A stretch of DNA of 64,000 nucleotides from Rachicladosporium sp. CCFEE 5018. Its lineage: Eukaryota > Ascomycota > Dothideomycetes > Cladosporiales > Cladosporiaceae. The stretch covers positions 310,001 through 374,000 of the forward strand of contig KZ111159.1 in the NCBI GenBank assembly GCA_002077045.2. Reading direction: 5' to 3'. Under the pieces are notes generated by a model, which did no database searches, was not told the DNA's origin, and saw nothing but the letters and a program-made list of their open reading frames with translations. The translations under genes and the position numbers were made by a program. Positions 1 to 10,714 of the stretch are shown here, piece after piece; the first letter of the stretch is position 1; every line of letters begins with the position of its first letter.

Positions 1-51
1 TCTCCCGATCTGAGGAGATAGCTACGAGCGCGCGGTCAGCGATCCTCCAGG

Positions 52-984
52 TTGCGTTCCAGGGTGAGTGCGCAAAGCGCAAAAGCTGGAACTCTCGTGG
101 GAATTGAGCGAAGGTGTACACATACCACAGCGTCTGCAAAAAGCGACATTACATTACCTTCGAACGCCCGTTACTTGCTAATGCAGAGAATGTTTCGTGC
201 TCTACGCTGCGAGGCTACCGGTAAGTCGAGATCCACTACTCTTCTTTCTCGACTTCTCATCTGGTCCGTCATCGTGATACGATCGCGAACAGTGCAAGAT
301 CTACCAATCGTCCCTTCTCTTCCGGGGATCGATCGATATGGCGGTCTCTTCCCTCTGCTTCATTGGTCTGTCTTCTTTCCCTACACGTTTCCTCTCCTTG
401 CCTCCAGCGCAATGATACCCTTCCCTTTCCTTATCTTCCGCTCAATGTCCTCCCCATCAGCTCAAACATCACTAGCTAGACGGACCTCCTCAGTCTACCG
501 CCAGGAAGTCGACGAGCCAGCGACTCCTGCCTTTCGACCAAAAGACCCACGCCGTCTTTTGGACCTACAACTCGCTTCACCTCCTGGCTCTGTGACAACC
601 GACGAGCCGGACATTGCGCCGGTCAAACCAGGCGCGCCTCTACCTCATCCGGCCCAGGAACCGCAGCCGAGGGAGGCGCCCGAAGACCCGCCGCCGGGTT
701 CGCCTGTTGTGAGAGCTGGGAGTCCGACGCCAGATTATGCGAGAGGGGCGGCCAGGGTTGCGCCACCATCTGAGCCGCATCCGGGTAGCCGTGTCCCCAC
801 GCCTGAGGATCCACGTCCACCCTCGCCCGTGGCGAGAGCGGGGAATCCGACGCCGGATCGTGCGAGCGGTGGGAGGAGGGAGCCCTTCCCACCGTTCGCG
901 TGGGAGTCTTATCCCGAGGTAGTCTTCCTCCCGCCTTCACCCGAGCCTGAGAGACGGGGTAGGGTGAAGAGATTGAAGGGATAG
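52..984 (+). CDS. Unrecognised proline-rich protein
   Basis: An open frame of 310 codons whose product I do not recognise. The first 130 residues look little like a folded protein and the true start may be an internal Met (for example the one near residue 127, MIPFPF region, or later). The C-terminal half is rich in Pro, Arg and Glu and contains an imperfect internal duplication of about 35 residues: R-A-G-[SN]-P-T-P-D with flanking P-E-D-P/PPxSPV occurs twice (about 214-235 and 256-277). It ends in basic RGRVKRLKG. Likely disordered. No neighbour suggests a role. Confidence 0.35.
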   Translation: MRSRVSAQSAKAGTLVGIERRCTHTTASAKSDITLPSNARYLLMQRMFRALRCEATGKSRSTTLLSRLLIWSVIVIRSRTVQDLPIVPSLPGIDRYGGLFPLLHWSVFFPYTFPLLASSAMIPFPFLIFRSMSSPSAQTSLARRTSSVYRQEVDEPATPAFRPKDPRRLLDLQLASPPGSVTTDEPDIAPVKPGAPLPHPAQEPQPREAPEDPPPGSPVVRAGSPTPDYARGAARVAPPSEPHPGSRVPTPEDPRPPSPVARAGNPTPDRASGGRREPFPPFAWESYPEVVFLPPSPEPERRGRVKRLKG

Positions 985-1979
985 CTGCGACGTGTGTTAA
1001 CGCGAAATTTCGGGAGGGATGGGAATAAGGGAGGAGAGGAGAGAGGGGAAAGGAGAACGAGACCGAGAGGACGGGGAAAGAGAGTAGGGGTGGAAGAGGG
1101 ATATGTGCCGATGACGCGATTGGTTTTGGGAAGGATGGGTTTGGGGATTAGGGGACTGGGCAGGGAGGGGATGGGGTAAAGCGAAAGTTGGCTTGCGGCG
1201 CGTATAGAGACAGGGAATGAGGTAGGGTTATTTACTGGCATAGCGCTTACTGGAGTGTCGGTGTTGCATTCCATTTCTTGAGAATGAATGGACTGAGGTT
1301 ACGGCGGAGACGGAGACGAAGACGGGAGGGCACTCGAGTTAGGCTGCTGAGCAGAGTGGTCCCTTGAGATGCATTGCTCGGGCGCCTGGGTTCAAGCCGT
1401 TCGCTCTTTGAAGCGCGAGAGCATTCGTAGCGACGGGCGTATGTCCGACATCGACCGTGTTACACAGCATCTTCGTGCGACTGACACAGACAGGTATCCG
1501 GTAAGTATCGACCAGGCTATTGGGGAAAGCAGCAAACAATAGTATTGATCTTTTCCTACACATACTGGATTCAGAGAAGCACTCGGACGACGCGTTCGAG
1601 CAAAGCTTGCTGTAGCGAGTAAAGTTCCGCAGTCACCATGTAACTACGCCCAACCTGCCACGTCGGAGCTGAGCTCCTTTCGTACCAAAACTCATGGAAA
1701 TGTGGCTTGCGTATAGAATCCAATTCGTTACGGCCAAGCCGTCACCAGCTCATGAGGCTGACCGCATAGCCTTGTGCGCCACAGTCTAAATCTAATGCAA
1801 AGGGGATCTAGAACGATTCATTGCGCGTGAGATGGCTGAGGGGTGGTACAATGCATTGTCTGGGCCTGTCTGAGCTACGGTGGACGCGGTTGTTGACAGC
1901 TGAATGGGCGGCTGTGTCTCATTGACTGGCGTGCCGGGTGTCAATGATGGGCTGCTTCACTGCCAGCAAACTGAGGTGA
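985..1979. other. No recognisable gene
   Basis: About 1 kb with only short overlapping frames. The first 200 bases are purine-rich (runs of GGGAGAGGAGAG type) on the plus strand. I see no RNA gene or repeat. Confidence 0.5.
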
Positions 1980-2975
1980 TTGATCTGTGGCTGCTTTGGG
2001 TTGGTGAATAGGGAGGCTATGTACTCGGAGACTGTGTATATGAGTCCTTGTCTTAAAACTGCGGAGATTTCCTCACGAAGCTTCTTGCCATCACATACCA
2101 CTGAACGGAAAGCGAGCCAGACCACCTATCTCGAGCAGTCTTGCAATCACGTACCACCACGGAAGACGAAACGATCTGGATCACTTAGCTTGCACACCAC
2201 CGAGATGGAGGTCATCCCGACCACACTGCGAGACCACCCGCCAGCGTACGCACCAGCACCATCAGCCATAAATATGAAGGTCAATCTCAAGCAAACTGCG
2301 AGCTTGACAGATACTCCAAACACGCTACAGGACTCATCCAGATGGGCCCGACTGCTTGGTACAGCACTGTCTCGCGAATGGCTGCACTCCAGCGGGGTCA
2401 GCGCATACATGCTCATGCCAATCACGCCAACAATGACATTCGACGACTTCGATCGGAGGATTCATGAGCGATTCCAGGACGGCGCTCATGGAGAGCCATT
2501 GCGGTGGCTGAGTTGGGCATACGTCCTTCGAGGGAGATGGCTTGGACACGGGGCCATAGAGCAACGCGTCATGCTCAGCGAAGCGGTCTGGGAGAACGCG
2601 AAGGTCGCGATGCACTCGATGCTTGAGGTGCGAGTTGATCTAGTATTCACATTCTCGCAGTCCGGCTCCAGGAGTCGACAAGTACGGCCACCAGCTTACG
2701 AGCTTTCTTGTCGGGGGATGAAGGACCATCGATGTCGAGCTCTCTCGCCGAAGCCAAAGACAAGCAGGGTCATCGTTACGGAGACAACTGGCGATGGCAT
2801 AGTAACGGCAAAGACGTCTTGGACGCGTCGAGCGTGTGAGCTTTGTCCACTCAAGGGTTTGCTCGAGGGGCATCGGTCTCCGCTACAACGAGATCGATTT
2901 CACGCCGTGCCATCGAGGATCTGGTCGGCTGAGATGGCGATGAACGATAAGTCGAGATCAGATAGTCGGTGTTGA
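1980..2975 (+). CDS. Hypothetical protein, possible
   Basis: A 331-codon open frame without a recognised domain. The stretch from about residue 75 to 220 (MEVIPTTL to VDLVFTF) has the more protein-like composition, with hydrophobic positions around LRWLSWAYVLRGRWLG. The ends look like non-coding translation. It may be one exon of a spliced gene or a chance frame. The start chosen is simply the first Met; Met76 is an alternative. Confidence 0.3.
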   Translation: MICGCFGLVNREAMYSETVYMSPCLKTAEISSRSFLPSHTTERKASQTTYLEQSCNHVPPRKTKRSGSLSLHTTEMEVIPTTLRDHPPAYAPAPSAINMKVNLKQTASLTDTPNTLQDSSRWARLLGTALSREWLHSSGVSAYMLMPITPTMTFDDFDRRIHERFQDGAHGEPLRWLSWAYVLRGRWLGHGAIEQRVMLSEAVWENAKVAMHSMLEVRVDLVFTFSQSGSRSRQVRPPAYELSCRGMKDHRCRALSPKPKTSRVIVTETTGDGIVTAKTSWTRRACELCPLKGLLEGHRSPLQRDRFHAVPSRIWSAEMAMNDKSRSDSRC

Positions 2976-3086
2976 TGTATGGGAGAGTTTTCGTTATGTT
3001 GTCGCCTACGTGTATTGCTCCCCGCATTCGCTGCGCCACCCCACTGCCCATGTGCGTCACGCGTTTGTGATGTAAGTGAAGTGGCA

Positions 3087-3092
3087 TATATA
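3087..3092 (+). promoter_or_regulatory. TATA-like element upstream of GYP7
   Basis: TATATA lies about 135 bases before the GYP7 start codon at 3226. Position fits a fungal core promoter; this is inference from motif and distance only. Confidence 0.3.
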
Positions 3093-3225
3093 GAGACTCT
3101 ATACTATCCAGTAATCCTGATCATGCTCGTACTATGATTGCAGTAGCTGCTTCGAGTCAACACACAGCGCTTTGATCGGTTCACCCACGGCGCAGCGACC
3201 CCTCGGATTGCCCACGTCCTCCGTC

Positions 3226-5625
3226 ATGGCTTCCGCCAGCTGCGACGCCCGTCCAGCCAGCCCACCTTCCCCAAGCGCAAGCTTTTACGCCCTCAGCGAC
3301 GACGAGGAAGGAGACTACAGCACGATCAGGCACGCAAGGTCGGGCAAGGGGGTCAAACTACTGTACGCCAAGAGCAAAGTCTACGTCCACCCTTCGCCTT
3401 CAGCAAAGGACAACATATCTGGTTACATAGCTATCCTCGAGCAGAAGGGACCTGCTTCGACGGATGCCGCGAGGAGGCGTGCGTCAGCTGCGAGCTCGTC
3501 GAGTCGGACCAGTAAAGATGCAACGAGCAGTAGGAGTGACAGCGAAGGCCTGCTCGTGGCGTGGCTGCCTGAGAGTGGCATGGGCGAGGCGAAGGAGATC
3601 TATGCCAAGGTAGAGTTGGCAGACGCCGATGAAGCCCAGAAAGCAATCATACCTTGTGCCTCCGCCGCCAGTGACGACGACGCACAGTAGTTCTGTCGGA
3701 GCCTACGCATTCGCGGTACCGCTATCCGAGATCTACAGCATTGCCTTCCGGGTGCCCAACTCAGGCTGGTGGCACGGATCAATCGTGATCAACACTCGAG
3801 CTGGAGATAGCTTCCCAGCACTATTCTTCCACGACCCAGAATGTCAGAGCACGACGAACGAGCGGAAGAAGCTGCAGCGGGAGTCATTCAGCATCAGTAA
3901 GGATGGAGGTGGTGTATACTGGGGTGGCGACGCGATCTTGACGTGGCTCAAGCGGTACGCAGTCATTGAGAGAAGTCATATGGATCCTAGTGTATACTTG
4001 GTCGATCCGAACGAGGAGGATAAGAAGGCCTTCCTCAGTGGCGCAAAGCCGACGCCTGAGCAACTTCGGAACGTGCTGGAAGGGAAGCACAAGGATGAGC
4101 CGGGGCAGAAGAAGGATGGTCCGGATCCTGTGACAAAAGCTCTCAGGGAGGCACGATGGACGGTGCTTGAGAAGCTCAGCCAGGTGACCACCTTCACGCG
4201 GAGAACGGCACAGGCTGTGCCTGAGAACAAGAATTTGCCGCCGCAGGTCAGACGGCTCATGCAGAGTCCTCAGGTGCAGACAGTCAGCGATGAATTCGAC
4301 TCCGCTCGATTATACTTGGCGAGATGGGCTATGAGTATCGCGGAGCAAGCAGAGAAGGAGAAGAGCCAGCGGATATGGACTGCACAGGAGATACTAGAGA
4401 TGGAAGAATCGGAGCTCGGGTCGTTCGAGATATTAGACACTGAGAGCCTGAGTATGGTTGATCGACGGAAGCCTGTGACTGAGAAGGAATGGAAAGGCTT
4501 CTTCAACTCGAGGACGGGTAGACTGGAGAAGACGCCCGATGAGGTAAAGGAACGGATCTTCCACGGTGGTCTATCGAAGGATGACGATGTGCGCAANNNN
4601 NNNNNNNNNNNNNNNNNNNNNNNNNNNNNNNNNNNNNNNNNNNNNNNNNNNNNNNNNNNNNNNNNNNNNNNNNNNNNNNNNNNNNNNNNNNNNNNNCCGT
4701 AGAAAAAGACGTCCATCGCACCGACCGCCACATCCCCCTCTTCGCCGGCGAGGACATCGCACACCCTGACCCCGACTCCCCTTTCGCCGAAGCGGGCACA
4801 AACGTTCACCTCGAGCAGATGAAAGACCTTCTCCTCACTTACAACGAACATAACCGCGACTTGGGTTATGTGCAAGGCATGTCCGACCTGCTCGCGCCGA
4901 TCTATGCCATCGAGCAAGACGACGCGGTGGCGTTCTGGGGTTTCGTGGGCTTCATGGAACGGATGGAACGGAATTTCTTGCGGGACCAAAGTGGGATGAG
5001 ACTGCAGCTGTTGACGCTGGATCATTTGTGTCGGTTTTTGGACCCGAAGCTATATGATCACCTTCAGAAACTCGACTCGACAAACTTCTTCTTTTTCTTT
5101 CGGATGCTGCTTGTGTGGTTCAAGCGGGAGTTCGAGTTCAACGACATCTTGCGGCTCTGGGAGGGGCTGTGGACGGACTACTACTCGGCTAACTTCCATC
5201 TTTTCATTCCTATGGCTATACTGGAGAAGCATCGGGATGTGATTATGGAGCACTTGAAGGGGTTTGATGAGGTGCTGAAGTATGTCAATGAGCTTTCCGG
5301 AACTATCGATTTGCAGAGCACGATTGTTAGGGCTGAGGCGCTGTATCGGCGGTTTCAGAGGATGGTCGAGGCGATCGACAAAAAAGGCAACTTCCCCAAG
5401 GTACCTGCCGTTAGGCAGAGGTTACCGCAGCCACCTCCTGCGGGTCCGACGCCGGCGACCGGGAGGGCTAGTGCCAGTGCTTCGGGGAGGGAGCGGACGC
5501 CGCAAGAGGGGGCTACGAGCAGTGAGCCTGTCATCTCGCCGGAGCTGAGGGCATTGTTGAGTAGGGAGGTGCCGAAGTTGGAGAAGAGAGAGGTGAGGGA
5601 GCATGGTGGTGGCGTCGGGAGCTAG
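3226..5625 (+). CDS. GYP7: GYP7-like Rab GTPase-activating protein (frame break and scaffold gap)
   Basis: Rab/Ypt GAP that stimulates GTP hydrolysis on Ypt7-type GTPases in vacuolar traffic (family knowledge). The start at 3226 (MASASC) precedes the GYP7 N-terminal region (KGVKLLYAKSKVYVHPSPSA). The frame changes by one base near 3641-3652, just before the conserved YLVPPPPV; I found no GT-AG intron of suitable length there, so an extra base (assembly error or real lesion) is likely. A 100-N gap at 4597-4696 removes the start of the TBC domain. Downstream the domain resumes with the arginine-finger block VEKDVHRTDR and the glutamine-finger block LGYVQGMSDL, and continues to about residue IDLQST. 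The C-terminus after 5400 is Pro/Ser-rich and probably disordered. Confidence 0.88.
4597..4696. other. Assembly gap (100 N)
   Basis: Exactly 100 ambiguous bases, the usual placeholder for a scaffold gap of unknown size. It falls inside GYP7 between the HGGLSKDDDVR block and the arginine finger, so the true missing length is set by the TBC-domain sequence absent here. Confidence 0.97.
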
Positions 5626-6378
5626 TAGTATTACATGGAGGGATGGCGTTCGGGGCTCTGGGTATATGATGTTACGATCACTGGGTATGAGGGGAGGTCA
5701 CACGCCGCTCTTGAAAAGGGGAGGGCGAACGCGTGCGGCCGTACGACACTACGTAGGACAATCAACGCTAGAGGCTACGACTTGTGCCAGCACTCACCAA
5801 ATTACCATGTCTAGGTTTGCGAGTGCTGTGAGGAAGACTATCCTGGTCTCATGCCCTAAAGCTACGGCCTTGATCTGGATGCCTCCGACGATTCGGCTTA
5901 CTTGGGTTCCTCAAATTGTTCCCTCTCATCTATCAAATAATGAGCGTACACCGATAAGTCTCTCAATCCTTCCCTGATCCAGTGCTGCCACTTCTTCGCA
6001 CCCCATCGTAACACGAGATTGCAGCCGCGCTGCCAAGTGGTCATGTAAGTACAGCTTCATCTTTCTGCGAGACTTCATTAGGACCCCTTCGTAATTTCAT
6101 CGACTCCATGACTCTCTGCATCAAGGATCTAACCCCTCGATCTTCTCCACATGCAAGCATTGATAGCGTGGAGTCAGTTGATCGAACGCGTTATAGTGGT
6201 GCAACTCAATGCATTCGCGATGGAAGAGCTCGATGGCGTGCGAGCAAGCTTCGACAGCAATTAGGAATGAGAAGATACAGTATACGAGCACACCAATGCC
6301 ATTCACTCGGCTATACAGGTCAGATCTCCTCTCTTGGGAATTTTCTCATTTCTCTATCTCCCGTTCCTTGCAGACAAG
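5626..6378. other. Intergenic, no gene seen
   Basis: About 750 bases between GYP7 and the acyl-CoA dehydrogenase. Short frames at 5603-5977 and 6108-6407 have no protein-like features. A pyrimidine-rich stretch (ctcatttctctatctcccgt, 6346-6365) just before the next start codon is typical of fungal leaders. Confidence 0.5.
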
Positions 6379-7828
6379 ATGTCAAAGTCAGAACGTCAGT
6401 ACACTGACCCGGACGTCTACGCTGCACATCACAAGCAATTTGAGGCGGCAGGTCTACCCTCAGACCAAGCGGGCTGGATTGAGCGCGCACGCCAGGTAGC
6501 TGAGATCTTCGCGCAAGATGTTGCTGCTCGAGATATCGGAAATGCAGCCCCACGCGCCGAGATCTCGTTGCTGAAATCGTCCGGATTGCTCAAAGTCCTT
6601 GGTCCAAAGCGCTATGGAGGCGGAGGAGAGGCTTGGGATACGGCTTACAAGGTTATCCGCGAAGTGGCGAAGGGTGATGGGAGTCTTGGGATGTTGCTTG
6701 GCTATCATTTACTCTGGTCTACCACGGCGAATGTTGTGGGGACCGAGGAGCAAGCGGATAGTGTGCAGCAAGCGATCGTGAAGAACAACTATGTGAGTGC
6801 TTGAGCTCTTCTCAATTGCAAAAATTACCTTACTGATGCCCTCGCGGTTCATTGGCGGGGCCGTCAACCCTCGCGATAGCGATCTCAAGATCACCTCCGA
6901 CGGCGACTCCATCATCTTCAACGGTGCCAAGAACTTCAATACTGGCGGTGTCGTCTCGGACCTCACAGTGCTCGAGGGCGTTCTCGAAGGGACCGAAGAC
7001 CATATCTTCACCTTCGTCAACACCGTTCAGCCTGGTATCACGTTCGCCCACAACTGGGATAGTATCGGGCTGCGTCTTACCGAGTCCGGCTCAGTCAAGA
7101 TCGACAATGTGAAAGTCCCCTGCACCGATGCTCTGGGCTGGGACTCGTCGACAAAGCGACCTATCAGCGACATCCTAGGCTTGCCATTCGCTTCACTGCT
7201 GCTACCGACTATCCAGCTGGTGTTTTCGAACTTCTATCTAGGCATCGCGCAAGGCGCACTGGCGGCCGCGACCAAGTATACGGTCAACGGTACTCGACCG
7301 TGGCCGTACGGTGGCGACAACAAAGACAAAGCAGTCGACGAGTGGTACATCATTGAGCGATATGGGACGTACAGAGCTCATTTGCAAGCTGCTGATGCGC
7401 TGGCTGATCGCGCTGGAGACGAGGTGGCGAGGCTTTATAAAGACGCGGGACAGCATGGGTCCACGCCGATAGCCGACGTCGATCATCGAACATCGAGCAA
7501 CGGCAGCAATGGTCACTCCAGCGGGCATGTCAACGGCTCCAAGGGCACTGCGAGCGGCTCCCGCAGTTCCATCACCGCCCAGCGACGCGGCGAAGTCGCC
7601 ACTCTCGTCGCGAGCGTCAAGGTCGTCACCACAGACACCGGATTGCTCGTTACGAACGGTGTCTTCGAAATGTTGGGAGCTCGAGCGACAGGCAGAAAGT
7701 ACGGCTTCGATCGCTTCTGGCGCGACATCCGAACGCATTCGCTGCATGATCCTGTGGCTTATAAGAAGAGGGAGGTCGGGAGGTATCAGTTGTTGGATGA
7801 GATCCCGGAACCCACGTGGTATACGTAA
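6379..7828 (+). CDS. DszC/SfnB-like acyl-CoA dehydrogenase family protein
   Basis: Flavin-dependent acyl-CoA dehydrogenase-fold protein of the group that includes the desulfurisation monooxygenase DszC; substrate unknown. Exon 1 is 6379-6792 and exon 2 6848-7828 (464 aa). The start is the Met of MSKSER; exon 1 ends at a clean GTGAGT. Exon 2 resumes with FIGGAVNPRDSDL, the conserved mid-domain block, but the bases before it read CGCGG, so the intron would end in GG rather than AG; frame agrees (55 nt) and a CTGAT branch-like site is present. Later motifs include FNTGGV and C-terminal RTHSLHDPVAYKKREVG. A Ser/Gly/His-rich insert near residues 355-395 is a likely surface loop. An alternative acceptor (ctcaag) would delete the conserved block. 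Confidence 0.85.
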
Positions 7829-8002
7829 TGAGGACATGGGTGACCTCGTGGGTTTCTACGAGTGCGTGTCGCGTGTCGTCAGAATCTTCAATTGTTGGTC
7901 TGCCGATCGGAATGCCTTTGATGGTCAGCAATGATGTCCTCCGCCAACTCAATTTGATCCGCACACTGGATCTTCTTGACAGGAAACTGTGTACTTTGGC
8001 AA

Positions 8003-8010
8003 TATATAAA
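8003..8010 (+). promoter_or_regulatory. TATA box for the downstream membrane-protein gene
   Basis: TATATAAA, a perfect TATA element, 107 bases before the start codon at 8117. Confidence 0.5.
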
Positions 8011-8116
8011 GGATACTTTTCCCTCAAGGCAGTAGGTACTTCTCCTCCATTTCCCAGATCGCAGGAGCCATACTTTCGATTCTCATCATCACTACCACAA
8101 GCACTCAAGTCTCAAT

Positions 8117-8793
8117 ATGACCTCACCAACGCCTACCGCGGATCTGAAGACCAGCTGCAAGTTCGATGACCCAAAATCGACCGTCCTAGTCGGAGACATC
8201 GCCGACATGGACATGCTCGAAGTCGTCAACAGCAAGACCGCAGGCGTACGCACACGAGCCATCCGCAAGTCCCGATTCGACATTCTCTTCGACAGCTCCT
8301 ACAAGCGCAAGACCTGGAGCGAGATCGGCGAAATGAAGATCAAGGACTGGCACATCATCCTGATCCACACACTGATCGCACTGGAGCCGTACGCCGCACT
8401 GTACTTCGCTGGCTGCACAACTTTCTTCCAACTGTACATGACCGTGATGGCAGTAGTGCAGATTGGATATCGTAAGTGGTTCCATCACATTCTGTGCAAG
8501 ATGCCTAATCGTCTACTAATTTCGTGCTCGATCCAGACCGATCTGAGCTGGAAATGACTGAATTCGTCCCCTTCTGGATGGCGATCCTTGCCTTGAGCTA
8601 CACGTTCGTAAGCGCAGACATCTTCTGGACGTGGATGAAGACGTACATTGGTGTCAAGCCGGCTGCGATGAAGCCGTGGTGCAGCTGCAAGGTCATAGGC
8701 GCAATGTTTGCGTGTCTTTTTCTCGGATGGACCACCCATAGCCTGTTTCTATGGGGACATGGCGTCTCGTGGGGACCTCCGAGTTCAGTGTGA
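8117..8793 (+). CDS. Small multi-pass membrane protein, unknown function
   Basis: Two exons, 8117-8471 and 8537-8793, joined in phase 1 across a 65-nt intron with GTAAGT donor and CCAG acceptor; 203 aa. The first 70 residues are soluble and charged. Then come hydrophobic segments around IILIHTLIALEPYAALYFAG, FFQLYMTVMAVVQIGY, FVPFWMAILALSYTFVSADIF and VIGAMFACLFLGWTTHSLFLW, i.e. about four membrane spans. A GTGAGT overlaps the stop, so a further 3' exon cannot be excluded. I do not recognise the family. It converges with the next gene, 68 bases away. Confidence 0.6.
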
Positions 8794-8861
8794 GTTGCGG
8801 GAATTCTGGCGAAACGTGTAATGGAGAGTTGGTAGACTGCGTGTCATCTGTGTTGGATTTT

Positions 8862-10093
8862 CTATGCAGCATTTCCGAGGAGACTCTCCTTCCCTTGCTT
8901 ACTACCGCTTTCCTCGCGTGTGGGTCGTCCTCGCAGCCCAGCAAGCTCGAACATGACGATGAAACGACAAGTCAAGGCAGACAACAATAGTCGAAGTGCC
9001 ACTTGACCGATCGCGTCGAGAGGGACTATGAAAAGTAATGCCGAGAACACAACTGTGGCGAACACTAAGTGCAAAAATCCCAAGAAGCCCGCAATGCTAT
9101 TGAGCAGGATGCCGACTTGTAGTCTGCGATCTTGCCCGTCTTGTATGCGAGTGTCGCGGCTGATGTGAGAATGTGAAGCACAAGAAGTGAGTTCCCGGTC
9201 GATGTTCCTGCGTAGAAAGCCCTTGCGCTGGCTGGTGGTCGGTGATGCGTCGTAGCCTGTGGCCATGACCTGGCTGCTACCGCCTGCCTTGTCATTGCCG
9301 CCAATCTTGTGAAGTGCGATCCCTTCATTGGACGCCGGTCTCGAGCATCCTTGGACTTCAGAGTCATGGAGTATCCCACACTGGCGATAGAGTGGATGAG
9401 TATAGGCACGAACATCCACAGGAACATCGGCCACGTCCGGGTGCAACCCCAGCTGAGGATGGAGTTGTTGGCGAGCTGAATGACGAGGATGAGCGTGTTC
9501 AGCAGAATGCCAGCTGCGAGTACGAACTCGACGATGCCCACTAGCGCAGCAGATCTTGTCGACCAAGGCCCAAATGCGAGTGGGTGTCGGATGTCTCCTC
9601 GCGTGTATTCCGTCTTGAGCACTTCGCCCGGGTCCTCGTAATAGAAGACACGGCCTTGTAAGATTGATGGTGTCGAGATCGAAATGATGGCGGAGAGCAG
9701 TGGGCGGTGCACTCCAAGCACCGCCATCTCTGTCATCGAGGGTGCAATGACAGCCAATATGGTGGGCAGCAGACCCAGGATCAGGTTGCTAGCACCCAAG
9801 TTCGCCTTGGCCCACTCGGTAGAATTCTCCAGAATGCAAGAGGCATGTTGTTGACACAACGCGTAGACGGGATCCTTGCTGTGTGCTATTCCTAGGCTGA
9901 TTGCAGCTTTGGTCGTAGAGGCGGCATAGGCATCGCGGAAAGCGCTGAGTGATGCATTGCAGGTCGAAATGGAGATGTTGCCGAAGTCCTGCTTACTTAA
10001 TTCGAACCAATGCGCGAACCGTTCACCCATAATGTATTGTCGAATGGTCCTGATTGAGAAGTATCGGTCGCCGAAGGAAATCGAATGTATCAT
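8862..10093 (-). CDS. Polytopic membrane protein of a fungal conserved family
   Basis: Two exons on the minus strand, 10093-9270 and 9207-8862, joined in phase 2 by a 62-nt intron with a weak GTCATG donor and CTTTCTACGCAG acceptor; 389 aa. It has an exoplasmic-looking Cys region (STCNAS, CQQHASCILENS), then GASNLILGLLPTILAVIAPS, a loop with YYEDPGEVL, spans around LVGIVEFVLAAGILLNTLIL and FLWMFVPILIHSIASVGYS, and after the intron LLNSIAGFLGFLHLVFATVV and further spans. This layout recalls an uncharacterised Pezizomycotina membrane-protein family; that is from memory and no function is known to me. Confidence 0.65.
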
Positions 10094-10714
10094 GGTGTGC
10101 AGCCATGTTTCTTATATCCGCCACCGTTTGGGGGCTGAAAACACCATGAAAGTCTAGGGAACGCCTCTATGGAGACTTGGAGATCACCTACCTGTTGGTG
10201 CAAAGCTTGTTATTTCAGCCTCTCCATTCTACGAGATGGACTCTTGGAGGCAGATAGGGGATGTAGTTGGAACGGAACGCACGCTGTCTACTCGGTGAGA
10301 GGTCAGCAGCATTTATGTGTACTACACTTGAGGTTCGGAAGCCCCTCATCGCCTTCTAGTCAGCAATCCAAGGATCCATCGGAGAAATATGCAGCGTGCG
10401 GGGATTGATGTACTTTTACCTTCACTTCTGGCCCCCAAATCTCCCCGCCCTTGCCGCCGCGCCGGATGCATGGACAGTTCCGCCTCGACAGTCAGCAAAC
10501 ACGTGCCGCACACAAGCACACTCGACAGATTCCTAATCATTCCGATTACGCCATGTGGGCTGGCGAAGGTTCGGTACCTGCTGCAGGACCGGATGCTCTG
10601 CATTGATGGCGGCAGGTCATATTGATGCCATTGAGATGGTAAGTCCATTTTGCTGATGAGTAAGATTGATTCTCTTTCAACTCTTCCTCTTGTACGTTTC
10701 GCTCTCATCCTCTT
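10094..10714. other. Intergenic, divergent promoters
   Basis: Region between divergently transcribed genes. I see only short frames with no family resemblance and no clear regulatory motif. Confidence 0.45.

Noticed and set aside
5603..5977. A 124-codon ORF after GYP7
   Set aside because: Overlaps the GYP7 end and has no protein-like pattern.
9065..9300. Apparent frameshift in the membrane-protein gene
   Set aside because: A 62-nt phase-2 intron (9269-9208, GTCATG to CTACGCAG) joins both frames exactly, so no error is needed, though the donor is weak.
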